The translations under genes were made by a program, and so were the position numbers. The notes below the pieces were generated by a model. The model saw nothing but the letters and a program-made list of their open reading frames with translations. It was not told where the DNA came from and did not search any database. A stretch of 43,661 bases of DNA from JAPXSY01 sp034003585 (GTDB lineage Bacteria > Verrucomicrobiota > Kiritimatiellia > RFP12 > UBA1067): positions 1-43,661 of the forward strand of contig JAVEYH010000016.1 in the NCBI GenBank assembly GCA_034003585.1, written 5' to 3'. The first letter of the stretch is position 1, and every line of letters starts with the position of its first letter. This document shows positions 34,259-42,229 of this stretch, one piece after another.

Positions 34259-36305
34259 TCACCGTGCCGCGCGGAGAACCCAGCAGAATCCGTTTTCCGC
34301 TGTCATCCACAACCGCACGATATGCGGCGTCCGCGCCTTCCACAGTCCAGCCGCTCACCGATCCCGCGATGGCGTCGGCGGACAGCAGAACCCCCGGCAC
34401 AACGGATCCGCCCCCCGTCTGGCGGACCCGGACGGTCATGGACGCGGGCAGCGTCAGGGTTCCCGCGACATGCGTCACGTCGGTTGTCTCGGTGTTGCAG
34501 TCCCAGTCGTAAAGCGAACCGGAAAGAAAGGTCACATCCCCTGTGAGCGTGACCTGACGAACCACTCCCGTGCCCCCTGCGGAGAGCGTGCCGCCGGAAT
34601 TGACGATCAGGCCGTCGGCAAAGGTGTAGCCGTTTGATCCCGTCAGGACAAGGGCTGCCGGCGCCGTGCCGTCACCGATGGTGACGGGGGCGCCGTTGGC
34701 CACCGTCATGGCGCCGGCGGACAGGGTACCGCCGTCGAACCGGAGGATGCTGGCCGCGCCGTTCGTGGCGATCAGTTCGTCCGCGGTGAGCGCGCCGGAG
34801 ACCAGATGAAGCGTGCCGGTGTTCATCAGTTCTTTGACCGGCGTGCCGCCGCTGAACGTCATGACGTTTCCGATCCTCAATTGTGCGGGAAACGTGTGAT
34901 AGGTGTTGGCGCCGTCGCCCGTATCGTATTTGGTGCCGGTGAGACCGGTCGAACTGAACGCCAGATTGGTCTCAACCGTGAACCGGTAACGTTGCCGTAT
35001 CGCACCCAGCCCCGCGCCGTCGGACGCGAAATAGACCCGTCCGGTTTCCAGGCCCGCGCCGCCGGATTTGAGCGCGGAGAAGGCCACACGCATGCCGCTG
35101 TAGGTGAAGTCCCACGGCAACAGTTCGAAGCAGAGGTGGGTCGCAATCCCCGCCCATGTCGCCGTATGCGGAGTCAGGGCGTCGGGTTTGCTCACCGTCA
35201 CCGTTCCTCCCGTGACCGTCAGCGTTCCGCCGTACGCGATCCCCGTTCCGGGCGCCCGGAGGTGCTCTTCCGCCGATGCGGTCACACGGCCGCCGCCCAC
35301 ATAAACATCCGACGGGGTTTCGAAACTCCCTCCGGAAGCGAGGGCCAGCACCCCGACACGGCCGTCGCCGATGCAGGTCGCCCCGCCCTGAAACCAGTGG
35401 CCCTCCTGAATCGCAACCGTCGCGGTGCCCGCGCGATTGGAGCCGTTCCAGTTGCTGCCGCCGATCCGCAGGGGCCCCCGATTCGTGACCGCGCTGTTGT
35501 CGCGCACGTCGATCCGGCTGTCGTACGCCGCGGTCATGGCGCCCCGCAGGATTATGCCCTGCGAACCATACCGGGTCAGTGCCGCGGCGTGGTTGGTGAG
35601 GCTGAGCGTGGCGGGGAACCCCTCGAGCGAATTCAGCGAGATCCCCTCGGGGTAGAGTGTGCCGCCATCCACCCGAACGTCCCCCTGCAGAAGCAGGAGG
35701 CGGTTGCGCAGGGTGGACTCATCCCCGTACGCCGGTCCCGCGAACCCCATCCAGCCCCGCACGTCCGCTTTTCCCGTGAGGGAGCTGTCGCGGTTGGCTG
35801 AAGACAGGTTGAAATACAGCTCGGCGCCGGCCGCCACGTTTAACTCGGACAGATTGAAGGTCACGCCGTTACGGATATCGCAGACGCCCGAGTTCACATT
35901 GAAAGTCAGATTGCCGCCCGAACCGATGTTGGCGGCGGTGATGCCGTACCAGTAGGGCGCAACCACATTGTTCGGGTACGCGCTCTGGTACTCCACCGTC
36001 ATGTTTCCACCGAGTTCGAAAGTCAGCGGGGTGGCGTCGGCCTTGCCGATGAAAAGGTGGTCGAAAACGGTGGGCGTTCCCGGCGTGTAGGTGACGGTTG
36101 CGCTGACATTGGACGCCGCGGCGAAAAAGGCACCGTCCAGGATGGCGGGGATATCCGTGGTCTCGCCCGGGAGGCCCGGTCCTCCGCCGGGTCCGGTCCA
36201 GTTGGCCGCGTTGAACCAGTCTCCGTCACCCGCGCCGCCGTTCCAGAGATACACGTTGGTGACGGCTCCGCTGGCCGTTCCCGCGACCGCCACCGCAAAT
36301 CCCAC
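34245..36305 (-). CDS. secreted beta-strand-repeat protein 3, 5' end probably altered
   Basis: 686 aa as read from GTG at 36305. The protein opens with a hydrophobic stretch (FAVAVAGTASGA) that is a signal-peptide core without its basic N-terminal part, then the shared module LWNGGAGDGDW...ANW...PG. The rest is Thr/Gly/Val-rich short-strand repeat (GGTLTVTGGTVTV, GGTLSAGAMTV). The end is RGTVITVL, matching the tails of the other two repeat proteins. No Met start or ribosome binding site is visible; the region just upstream is a duplicated tRNA-Ser 3' end, so the native start may have been lost. Translation from the upstream open frame is possible. Confidence 0.7.
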   Translation of the reverse strand: MGFAVAVAGTASGAVTNVYLWNGGAGDGDWFNAANWTGPGGGPGLPGETTDIPAILDGAFFAAASNVSATVTYTPGTPTVFDHLFIGKADATPLTFELGGNMTVEYQSAYPNNVVAPYWYGITAANIGSGGNLTFNVNSGVCDIRNGVTFNLSELNVAAGAELYFNLSSANRDSSLTGKADVRGWMGFAGPAYGDESTLRNRLLLLQGDVRVDGGTLYPEGISLNSLEGFPATLSLTNHAAALTRYGSQGIILRGAMTAAYDSRIDVRDNSAVTNRGPLRIGGSNWNGSNRAGTATVAIQEGHWFQGGATCIGDGRVGVLALASGGSFETPSDVYVGGGRVTASAEEHLRAPGTGIAYGGTLTVTGGTVTVSKPDALTPHTATWAGIATHLCFELLPWDFTYSGMRVAFSALKSGGAGLETGRVYFASDGAGLGAIRQRYRFTVETNLAFSSTGLTGTKYDTGDGANTYHTFPAQLRIGNVMTFSGGTPVKELMNTGTLHLVSGALTADELIATNGAASILRFDGGTLSAGAMTVANGAPVTIGDGTAPAALVLTGSNGYTFADGLIVNSGGTLSAGGTGVVRQVTLTGDVTFLSGSLYDWDCNTETTDVTHVAGTLTLPASMTVRVRQTGGGSVVPGVLLSADAIAGSVSGWTVEGADAAYRAVVDDSGKRILLGSPRGTVITVL

Positions 36306-36313
36306 CCTCGCCA

Positions 36314-36330
36314 GCGGAGGGGGAGGGATT
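36314..36330. repeat. 17-base copy of the tRNA-Ser 3' end
   Basis: GCGGAGGGGGAGGGATT, identical to 36452-36468, which is the acceptor and T-arm end of tRNA-Ser. The two lie 138 bases apart in direct orientation, like att repeats left by an integration event. It sits at the 5' edge of repeat protein 3. Confidence 0.6.
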
Positions 36331-36451
36331 GCCGGTCGGCTGCGCCTCCCTGCCGCACGCTGCGGTGCGGCCTCTGCCCGCTTCGCAGGCGGTCGAACCC
36401 GGGGGTTCTCATCCCTCCCTGTTCATTGGGCGGCGGAAGGGAAACGGATTG
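36331..36451. mobile_element. small tRNA-associated repeat element between 17-base direct repeats
   Basis: 121 bases with short stems (for example CCGCAC/GTGCGG, and GCCTGC/GCGGGC on the minus strand) and the phrase CGAACCCGGGGGTTC resembling a T-arm. No coding capacity. I recall similar units beside tRNA-Ser genes in other genomes, often mis-annotated as small proteins; not verified. Confidence 0.4.
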
Positions 36452-36468
36452 GCGGAGGGGGAGGGATT
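36452..36468. repeat. 17-base repeat within tRNA-Ser
   Basis: Second copy of the 17-base direct repeat; it coincides with the 3' end of tRNA-Ser, leaving the tRNA intact. Confidence 0.6.
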
Positions 36469-36537
36469 CGAACCCCCGGTACCTTGCGGCACGCCGGTTT
36501 TCAAGACCGGTTCTTTCAACCACTCAGACACCCCTCC
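36453..36537 (-). tRNA. tRNA-Ser (UGA anticodon)
   Basis: 85-nt class II tRNA. Acceptor GGAGGGG / CCCCTCC with G as discriminator, D-arm TCTGAGTGG, anticodon stem CCGGT / ACCGG around loop CTTGAAA (anticodon TGA), variable arm GTGCCGCAAGGTAC, T-arm GGGGGTTCGAATCCC. CCA is not encoded. Confidence 0.95.
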
Positions 36538-36553
36538 GGATCGGATGGCTTGC

Positions 36554-36582
36554 AGTATAGGTGAAAGCCCGGGTCACTTCAA
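36554..36582 (-). promoter_or_regulatory. tRNA-Ser promoter
   Basis: Minus strand TTGAAG (36577-36582), 17-base spacer, TATACT (36554-36559), 16 bases before the tRNA 5' end. Confidence 0.6.
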
Positions 36583-36716
36583 GCCGATCGGTCCTGCGGG
36601 CACAATGTGCGGGGCTTGCCCGCCAGCCTGGAGACAGCGGTAGCGGGCGGCTCCCCGGACCCGTCGCGGACGCATCGGGGAGACGGCCCTGCGTTGGCAT
36701 GCCGCGCAAACCCGGA

Positions 36717-38381
36717 TTACAGCAGTGAGGCGCCGGAACTCGCGTTGCCGACCGACAGCGCGTAACGCCGCAGCCATCCGCCCAGGTCACGCGGTTTCCA
36801 GGCCGGCGCGGCGGCGCGGCGGCGCGCGATTTCCGTCTCGTCCAGCAGCGCCTCCAGACGGCGGCCGGGAATGTCGATGCGGATGGGATCGCCATCCCGC
36901 AGCAGGCCGATCAGACCGCCTTCAGCCGCCTCGGGGGAGATGTGCCCGATGCAGGCGCCGCGCGTGCCGCCGGAGAAACGGCCGTCCGTGATCAGCGCCA
37001 CGGACTCGCCGAGGCCCGCGCCCATGATGTAGGAGGTCGGCGCGAGCATCTCCTGCATGCCGGGGCCGCCCCGCGGACCCTCGTAACGGATGACCACGAC
37101 GTGACCGGCCTGGACCTTGCCGGCCAGAATGCCGTCGCACGCCTCCTCCTGCGAGTCGAAACAGATGGCCCGGCCCTCGAAGGCGAGCATCGAGGCGGCG
37201 ACGCCGGCTTTTTTGACGACCGCGCCCTGCTCGGCGAGGTTGCCGCGCAGGATCGTGAGCCCGCCGTCCTTCGAGTAGGCGTTGTCGAGCGTGCGGATCA
37301 CGCAGTCGTCTTTCACCGCGGCCGCGGCGATGTTCTCGCCGAGCGTTTGGCCGCTGACGGTCCGGCACGCCGTGTGCAGCAGGCCGGGAATCTCCGCGAT
37401 CCGCTTGAGGATGGCGTGGACGCCGCCCGCGGCGTCGACATCTTCCATGTGGTAGGCGCTGGAAGGCGCGACTTTGCAGACGTTGGGGCAGCGCCGCGAG
37501 ATGGCGTTGATGCGTTCCAGATCGTACGCGATGCCCGCCTCGCGCGCGATGGCGAGGGTGTGCAGCACCGTGTTGGAACTGCCGCCCATCGCCATGTCCA
37601 GCGCGAAGGCGTTGTCCACGGACTCGAGGGTGACCAGCTCGCGCGGGCGCGGACCTTCGGCAAGGGCCATTTCGACCACGCGGCGCGCCGCTTGCTTCCA
37701 GAGTTCGCGGCGCGCGGGGTCGTCGGCCAGGACCGTGCCGTTGCCGGGCAACGCCAGCCCGATGGCTTCGCAGAGGCAGTTCATGGAGTTGGCGGTGAAC
37801 ATGCCCGAGCAGGACCCGCATCCGGGGCAGGCCGACGACTCGATGCCGTCAAGCTGCTTCTCGTCAATCTTGCCGTTGTTGAACTGGGCCACGCCCTCGA
37901 ACACCGAGATCAGGTCGACGGGCTTGCCGTCGAGGCGGCCCGCGCGCATGGGGCCGCCGCTGGCGAAGATCGTGGGGATGTTGCAGCGGAGGGCGCCGAG
38001 GATCATGCCGGGCGTGATCTTGTCGCAGTTGGGCAGGCAGATCATGGCGTCGAAACAGTGTGCCCGGACCATGGACTCAACGCAGTCGGCGATCAGCTCG
38101 CGGCTCGGCAGGGAGTACTTCATGCCCGCGTGCCCCATGGCGATGCCGTCGCAGATGCCGATGGTGTTGAACTCGAACGGGACGCCGCCCGCCTCGCGGA
38201 TGCACTGCTTGACCCACTCGCCGACCCGGTTCAGATGGCAGTGCCCGGGAATGATGTCCGTATAGGCGTTGCAGACAGCGATGAAGGGCTTTTTGAACTC
38301 CTCGCGCCGCACACCCGTGGCCATGAGGAGGCTGCGGTGGGGGGCGCGCTGAAAGCCGGTTTTGACTTGGTCGCTGTTCAT
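36717..38381 (-). CDS. ilvD: dihydroxy-acid dehydratase
   Basis: 554-aa Fe-S dehydratase of valine, leucine and isoleucine synthesis, converting 2,3-dihydroxy-acids to 2-oxo-acids. CNAYTDIIPGHCHLN, the cluster Cys in LPNCDKITPG and in SACPGCGSCSGMFTANSM, DNAFALDMAMGGSSN and GRFSGGTRG are all present. ATG at 38381 has AAAGGAA upstream; the frame is open further but upstream codons belong to the crcB region in another frame. No other ilv gene is in the window. Confidence 0.96.
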   Translation of the reverse strand: MNSDQVKTGFQRAPHRSLLMATGVRREEFKKPFIAVCNAYTDIIPGHCHLNRVGEWVKQCIREAGGVPFEFNTIGICDGIAMGHAGMKYSLPSRELIADCVESMVRAHCFDAMICLPNCDKITPGMILGALRCNIPTIFASGGPMRAGRLDGKPVDLISVFEGVAQFNNGKIDEKQLDGIESSACPGCGSCSGMFTANSMNCLCEAIGLALPGNGTVLADDPARRELWKQAARRVVEMALAEGPRPRELVTLESVDNAFALDMAMGGSSNTVLHTLAIAREAGIAYDLERINAISRRCPNVCKVAPSSAYHMEDVDAAGGVHAILKRIAEIPGLLHTACRTVSGQTLGENIAAAAVKDDCVIRTLDNAYSKDGGLTILRGNLAEQGAVVKKAGVAASMLAFEGRAICFDSQEEACDGILAGKVQAGHVVVIRYEGPRGGPGMQEMLAPTSYIMGAGLGESVALITDGRFSGGTRGACIGHISPEAAEGGLIGLLRDGDPIRIDIPGRRLEALLDETEIARRRAAAPAWKPRDLGGWLRRYALSVGNASSGASLL

Positions 38382-38449
38382 GATGTGTTCCTTTGTTGGT
38401 TGTTTGAAAAAGGGCGGGAAAATTTTCGCCCGCGAGTTTCGTGGCGCGC

Positions 38450-38839
38450 CTAGCCCTTGGTGATGGCGGAGCCCGCGTAGAGCCCCGCGCCGAAACTGGC
38501 TATGCAGCCGAAAAGCGTGAGGAAGAGATATCCCGAAGCGTACAGGTATTGTCCGCCCTCGAAGAACCGGAACGTTTCGTGCGTGAAGGTGGACATCGTG
38601 GTGAAGCCGCCGCAAAAGCCGGTGGCCAGAAGCAGGCGGGAGGAGGGCGACAGCATGCCGCTCGCGGCCGTCAGCGCGGAAAGGATTCCGAGAAGGAGGC
38701 ACCCGCAGAAATTCGCCCACAGGGTACCGTGGGGAAACGTGACGGAAAAATGGCTCCCGAGCAGGCTGAACGCGTAACGCAGCGCCGAGCCCGCAAAGCC
38801 GCCGCAACCGACCACGAAAAAGGAGATCAACAGGTTCAT
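38450..38839 (-). CDS. crcB: fluoride channel CrcB/Fluc
   Basis: 129-aa four-helix membrane protein. GGFAGSALRYAFSLL in helix 1, the polar WANFCGCLLLGIL in helix 2 and GFCGGFTTMSTFTHE in helix 3 are Fluc signatures (the phenylalanine box and the TM3 break). It works as an antiparallel dimer to export fluoride. Start 38839 has no good ribosome binding site; GTG 38857 is an alternative. I looked for and did not find a fluoride riboswitch upstream. It is 68 bases before ilvD on the same strand. Confidence 0.92.
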   Translation of the reverse strand: MNLLISFFVVGCGGFAGSALRYAFSLLGSHFSVTFPHGTLWANFCGCLLLGILSALTAASGMLSPSSRLLLATGFCGGFTTMSTFTHETFRFFEGGQYLYASGYLFLTLFGCIASFGAGLYAGSAITKG

Positions 38840-38898
38840 GCGCACCGGAGGGGGCACGCGGGAAACGCCCGCGCGGCTTTCCTTTCTTTGACTTGAAT

Positions 38899-38927
38899 AC
38901 GGTACACATCCGGGGGCGCGGTGTCAA
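38899..38927 (-). promoter_or_regulatory. crcB promoter
   Basis: Minus strand TTGACA (38922-38927), 17-base spacer, TACCGT (38899-38904); perfect -35, weak -10. Confidence 0.45.
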
Positions 38928-38966
38928 TCGGTTGCTGGAGCCGGGAAAGCCAACCCGGGCCGGGGG

Positions 38967-38995
38967 TTGACACCATTCAGGCATTTTGATACTCT
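38967..38995 (+). promoter_or_regulatory. ferredoxin operon promoter
   Basis: TTGACA (38967-38972), 17-base spacer, TACTCT (38990-38995) with TGA just before it (extended -10). About 33 bases before the ferredoxin ATG. Confidence 0.5.
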
Positions 38996-39027
38996 AATAC
39001 CGAAATCAATGCGGAAAGGAGACCGCC

Positions 39028-39216
39028 ATGAAAGCGAACGTGGATCAGGAGACATGCATCGGATGCGGACTGTGCGCGAGCACCTGCCCGGAGGTTTTCG
39101 AAATGCGCGGCGACGTGGCGTATGTGAAGGTCGAGCCCGTGCCGCCGGAATCGGAGCAGGCGTGCCGCGAGGCGTGCGACGGCTGTCCGGTCGCGGCGAT
39201 CACCCTTGAGGGGTAG
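39028..39216 (+). CDS. single-cluster [4Fe-4S] ferredoxin
   Basis: 62-aa ferredoxin of the Thermotoga/Desulfovibrio type: CIGCGLCASTCPEVF gives Cys10, 13, 16 and 20, and a distal CDGCP closes the sequence. The first three Cys plus the distal CP Cys normally bind one [4Fe-4S] cluster; Cys20 and others may form a disulfide. AAAGGAGA precedes the ATG. It may supply electrons to the downstream Fe-S/NapH-like proteins in the same operon. Confidence 0.93.
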   Translation: MKANVDQETCIGCGLCASTCPEVFEMRGDVAYVKVEPVPPESEQACREACDGCPVAAITLEG

Positions 39217-39224
39217 CGTCGGCC

Positions 39225-39356
39225 ATGAGCTGGGAGTGTCCCCATCAGCTAGGAGAGCAGTGCGGCCGGACCCGCGGGCCGTGCCGTCCAGCCGCGGCCG
39301 GGTGTGTGCTCCACAACCGGAACGGGCTGTTGGGTGTTGTGACCGAGGAGGTGGAG
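39225..39356 (+). CDS. Cys-rich leader in frame with the RIC gene
   Basis: 44 codons from ATG 39225 read CPHQLGEQCGRTRGPC, then RPAAAGCVL, with four Cys in a regular order, then run in frame into the RIC protein. The pattern is like small stand-alone Cys-rich proteins I recall from other anaerobes. GAGGGG lies 11 bases upstream. It could be a separate domain fused to RIC, or a short leader read through with re-initiation at 39357. Confidence 0.45.
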
Positions 39357-40139
39357 ATGAACGAAAAAAACGTGACACGCGAAAACGGGGGCCTCGCCAT
39401 CCGCCCCGACCAGACCGCGGCGGATCTGGTGATCCGCTATCCGCACCTGCGTCTGGCGCTGGAACGGCTGGGCCTGGATTACTGCTGTGGCGGACACCGC
39501 ACGCTGGCCGAGGCGGCGCGGCGCGCGGGCTTGGAGTTGGACACGGTCCTTTCGGAATTGCGCGCTGTCGCGGCGCCGTCGGCCGACACGGGCGAATCGA
39601 TCGACTGGGCGGCCGCGGACCTGACCCGTCTGGCCGACCACATTCTCACAACCCACCACGTGTTCACCCGGAGCCAAATCGCGCGCATCCAAGCCTTGTC
39701 GGACAGCGTGTCTGCGGCGCACCGTGACCGCCACGGGGCTCTGTTGGACCGGCTCGCGGAAGGGTTCGGACGCCTGCGCGAAGAGCTGGAGGCACACCTG
39801 ATGAAAGAGGAGCAGATCCTCTTTCCCGCGATCAAGGCGATCGACGCGTACTGCGCCGGAAACGGACCGCGCCCGGTGGTGCATTGCGGCAGTGTGGCGC
39901 ATCCGATCCGGCAGATGGAGTACGAGCATGACGGCGCGGGGGAGGCGCTGGCCGAAATGCGCCGTTTGACGGACGGGTATCGCTTGCCGGCCGACGCCTG
40001 CCCGACCTTTGCGGCGTTGTATGAGGCGCTGGAAACGCTGGAGCGGGATCTGCATCAGCATATCCACCTCGAAAACAATATCCTCTTCCCGGCGAGTGTG
40101 CGCCAGGAAGCGTCGATCACACCCCGCGCGCAGGCCTGA
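39357..40139 (+). CDS. RIC-family iron-sulfur cluster repair protein (ScdA/YtfE-like)
   Basis: 260-aa di-iron hemerythrin-like protein that repairs Fe-S clusters damaged by NO or peroxide. DUF542 at the N-terminus (YPHLRLALERLGLDYCCGG), then hemerythrin motifs HHVF, HLMKEEQILFP, EYEHDGAG and HIHLENNILFP. I choose ATG 39357 because GAGGAGGTGGAG is directly upstream. The frame continues upstream without a stop to 39225 (see next entry), so a 304-aa form is possible. It lies between the ferredoxin and a NapH-like gene. Confidence 0.88.
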   Translation: MNEKNVTRENGGLAIRPDQTAADLVIRYPHLRLALERLGLDYCCGGHRTLAEAARRAGLELDTVLSELRAVAAPSADTGESIDWAAADLTRLADHILTTHHVFTRSQIARIQALSDSVSAAHRDRHGALLDRLAEGFGRLREELEAHLMKEEQILFPAIKAIDAYCAGNGPRPVVHCGSVAHPIRQMEYEHDGAGEALAEMRRLTDGYRLPADACPTFAALYEALETLERDLHQHIHLENNILFPASVRQEASITPRAQA

Positions 40140-40193
40140 GAAACGGTCCGTTCTCTTTGCGGTACGGGGTCGGACGGTGAGAGGGAAAAGGTG

Positions 40194-41291
40194 ATGAGCG
40201 AAACCGGAACACGGGAAAGTGCATGTGCCATGCGGGCGGATCGGCAAGAGGGGCCGCGATCCCGGTGCCTCCGGCAATCGGGCGGCGCCAGGGCAGGCGC
40301 ACGGGATGTGTATGTCGGCTCCCCCCGCTTCTGGACGCAGACCGGGTTTTTGGCGGCATCGCTTTTCACCGGGCTGCACTTTCACCGGTTCGCTGTATCG
40401 CTGGGCGACGAGGCCTTCCCGTTGGTGACGCGGCCCGCGGAGGTGGACGCCTGGCTGCCGATCAGTTCGTTCACCAGTCTCCTCTACCTGCTGAAAAGCG
40501 GGGTGGCCAACACCGTTCATCCGGCGGGGCTGGTGTTCTTCACGGTGATCCTGCTGCTCGCCGTAACGGTCCGCCGCGGCTTCTGCAGTTGGGTCTGTCC
40601 GGTCGGGACCCTGAGCGAATGGGGGCACCGCTGGGGTCGGCGTCTTTTCGGAAAAACGTTTGACCTGCCCCGTGTCCCCGACATGCTGCTGCGTTCCGTC
40701 AAATATCTGTTGCTGGCTTTTTTCGTCGTGATGATTGCCGGCATGTCTGCCGAGGGGCTGCACGCCTTTATTCACGGCACGTACAACCGCGTGTGCGATC
40801 TCAAAATGTACGCGCTTTTCGCGCGTCCTTCCGTGACCACGCTGACGGTCGTGTCGGCGTTGGCCGCGCTTTCGGTCGGAATCCGAAATTTCTGGTGCCG
40901 CTATCTGTGCCCGTACGGGGCACTGCTGGGACTGGCGTCGGTGCCCAGCCCTGTTGCGGTGCGGCGTGACGCGCACGGCTGCACAGGCTGCGGACGCTGC
41001 ACGCGGGCCTGTCCCAACCGGATCGCGGTCGCGCGGCGCACGGTGGTCCGCTCGCCGGAATGCACTGCCTGCGGCGCCTGCGTGGAAGCGTGCCCGGAAC
41101 CGGAGGCCCTGCGCCTGGGGCCGGCCGCGAAAGGCCGGCGACTCACGCCGACGGCCTATGCCGTTGTGACACTCGCCGCGCTGGTGCTGCTGCCGCACGC
41201 CTTCCGCGCGCTGGGGTACTGGGATTCCGATACTCCGCCCGCCACCTACCGGCGCTACTTCTCAAGGCTTTCCGAAGTCGCCCACCCCTGA
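40194..41291 (+). CDS. NapH-like membrane polyferredoxin
   Basis: 365-aa protein with about five membrane helices. FCSWVCPVG and WCRYLCPYGALLG are the paired CxxxCP motifs of the NapH/CcoG/NosR family; a cytoplasmic di-cluster domain follows (CTGCGRCTRACP and CTACGACVEACPEP). Such proteins pass electrons from quinol or ferredoxin to a periplasmic or Fe-S partner. ATG at 40194 has GGGAAAAG upstream. With the ferredoxin and RIC genes it suggests an electron route for redox or NO stress defence. The substrate is unknown. Confidence 0.85.
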   Translation: MSETGTRESACAMRADRQEGPRSRCLRQSGGARAGARDVYVGSPRFWTQTGFLAASLFTGLHFHRFAVSLGDEAFPLVTRPAEVDAWLPISSFTSLLYLLKSGVANTVHPAGLVFFTVILLLAVTVRRGFCSWVCPVGTLSEWGHRWGRRLFGKTFDLPRVPDMLLRSVKYLLLAFFVVMIAGMSAEGLHAFIHGTYNRVCDLKMYALFARPSVTTLTVVSALAALSVGIRNFWCRYLCPYGALLGLASVPSPVAVRRDAHGCTGCGRCTRACPNRIAVARRTVVRSPECTACGACVEACPEPEALRLGPAAKGRRLTPTAYAVVTLAALVLLPHAFRALGYWDSDTPPATYRRYFSRLSEVAHP

Positions 41292-41524
41292 CGGGCCGGA
41301 AGGGGCGGTGACGCGCCAGCGCCTAGACTCCTTCGCGTCCGCTGGGATGCGTTTGAACCGCGCCTGAAAAGGATACGTAGACGGCCTCGCCTTGTCGTCG
41401 CTTTGCCCAGCGCATCCGCCGCGACGCACAGCGATCTTGTTTGCTGTTGTCACATAAATGGGGTTAAATATCCCTGCATGTTGAGATGGCTGGGGCTGGC
41501 CAGGGTAAGACGTTACGGAAATCC

Positions 41525-42136
41525 ATGTCTCTATACCTTGCACAGGGATCGGTGTACGGTTTTGCGGCGGCTGTTCAGCCCGGCCCGTTTCTGGCTTTCC
41601 TGATCTCCCTGACGTTACGTTACGGCTGGCGGCGGGCCTTGCCTGCCGTGCTGGCGCCGCTGCTGGGCGATGGCCCGATCATCGTGCTGGTGCTGCTCGT
41701 GCTGAGCCGCATCCCGTTGTGGTGGATCCGGGTGTTGCGGTTCACCGGCGGTTTTTTCATTCTCTATCTGGCGCTGGGGGCTTTGCGGTCATGGCGCAAC
41801 CCCGCCACAGCCGCGCCGCCGGTCCATACCCGCCTGCAAAGCCTGTCCCGGGCCTTGCTGCTGAATCTGCTCAATCCCGCGCCGTACTTGTATTGGGGTT
41901 TGGTGGGCGGGCCGCTGTTTTTGTCGGGGTGGCGCGAAGCCCCTGTCAAGGGCATAGGGTTTCTGACGGGTTTTTACGGGGCGATGGTGGCGAGCATGGC
42001 AGGGATCGTGCTGGTGTGCGCCGCCGCCGGAAAACGGGATGACAGGTTGAGCCGGCTTCTATCCGGGGTCTCCGGTGTCGCCTTGGCCGGTTTCGGGCTG
42101 TATCAAATCGCGCAGGGGAGCATGAACTGGAGGTAG
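41525..42136 (+). CDS. LysE/RhtB-family exporter
   Basis: 203-aa six-helix membrane protein of the LysE translocator family. GFAAAVQPGPFLAF is the N-terminal PGP motif, and LLNLLNPAPYLYWG the second family signature. Members export amino acids or small metabolites. ATG at 41525; the open frame to 41486 is not convincing. It lies 233 bases after the NapH-like gene, so it may not be in the same operon. The gap holds a loose inverted repeat only. Confidence 0.85.
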   Translation: MSLYLAQGSVYGFAAAVQPGPFLAFLISLTLRYGWRRALPAVLAPLLGDGPIIVLVLLVLSRIPLWWIRVLRFTGGFFILYLALGALRSWRNPATAAPPVHTRLQSLSRALLLNLLNPAPYLYWGLVGGPLFLSGWREAPVKGIGFLTGFYGAMVASMAGIVLVCAAAGKRDDRLSRLLSGVSGVALAGFGLYQIAQGSMNWR

Positions 42137-42229
42137 ACCGGTCACGGTTCCGTCGCCAAGCCGGTCACGCGGCCGGTGTTTCCCTGCCGAAACGGTGAAC
42201 GTTTCGAGGGCTAAGGAGAACTTCGGGAT

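Noticed and set aside
38840..38960. Possible fluoride riboswitch before crcB.
   Set aside because: The conserved GGNGAUGG...GCUGAUGACUCCUA pattern is not present; only a promoter is seen.
41339..41414. Loose inverted repeat GGGATGCG / CGCATCC between the NapH-like and LysE-like genes.
   Set aside because: Only seven pairs over 60 bases of loop; may be chance in GC-rich DNA. A similar GGGATGCG at 43278 is also likely chance.
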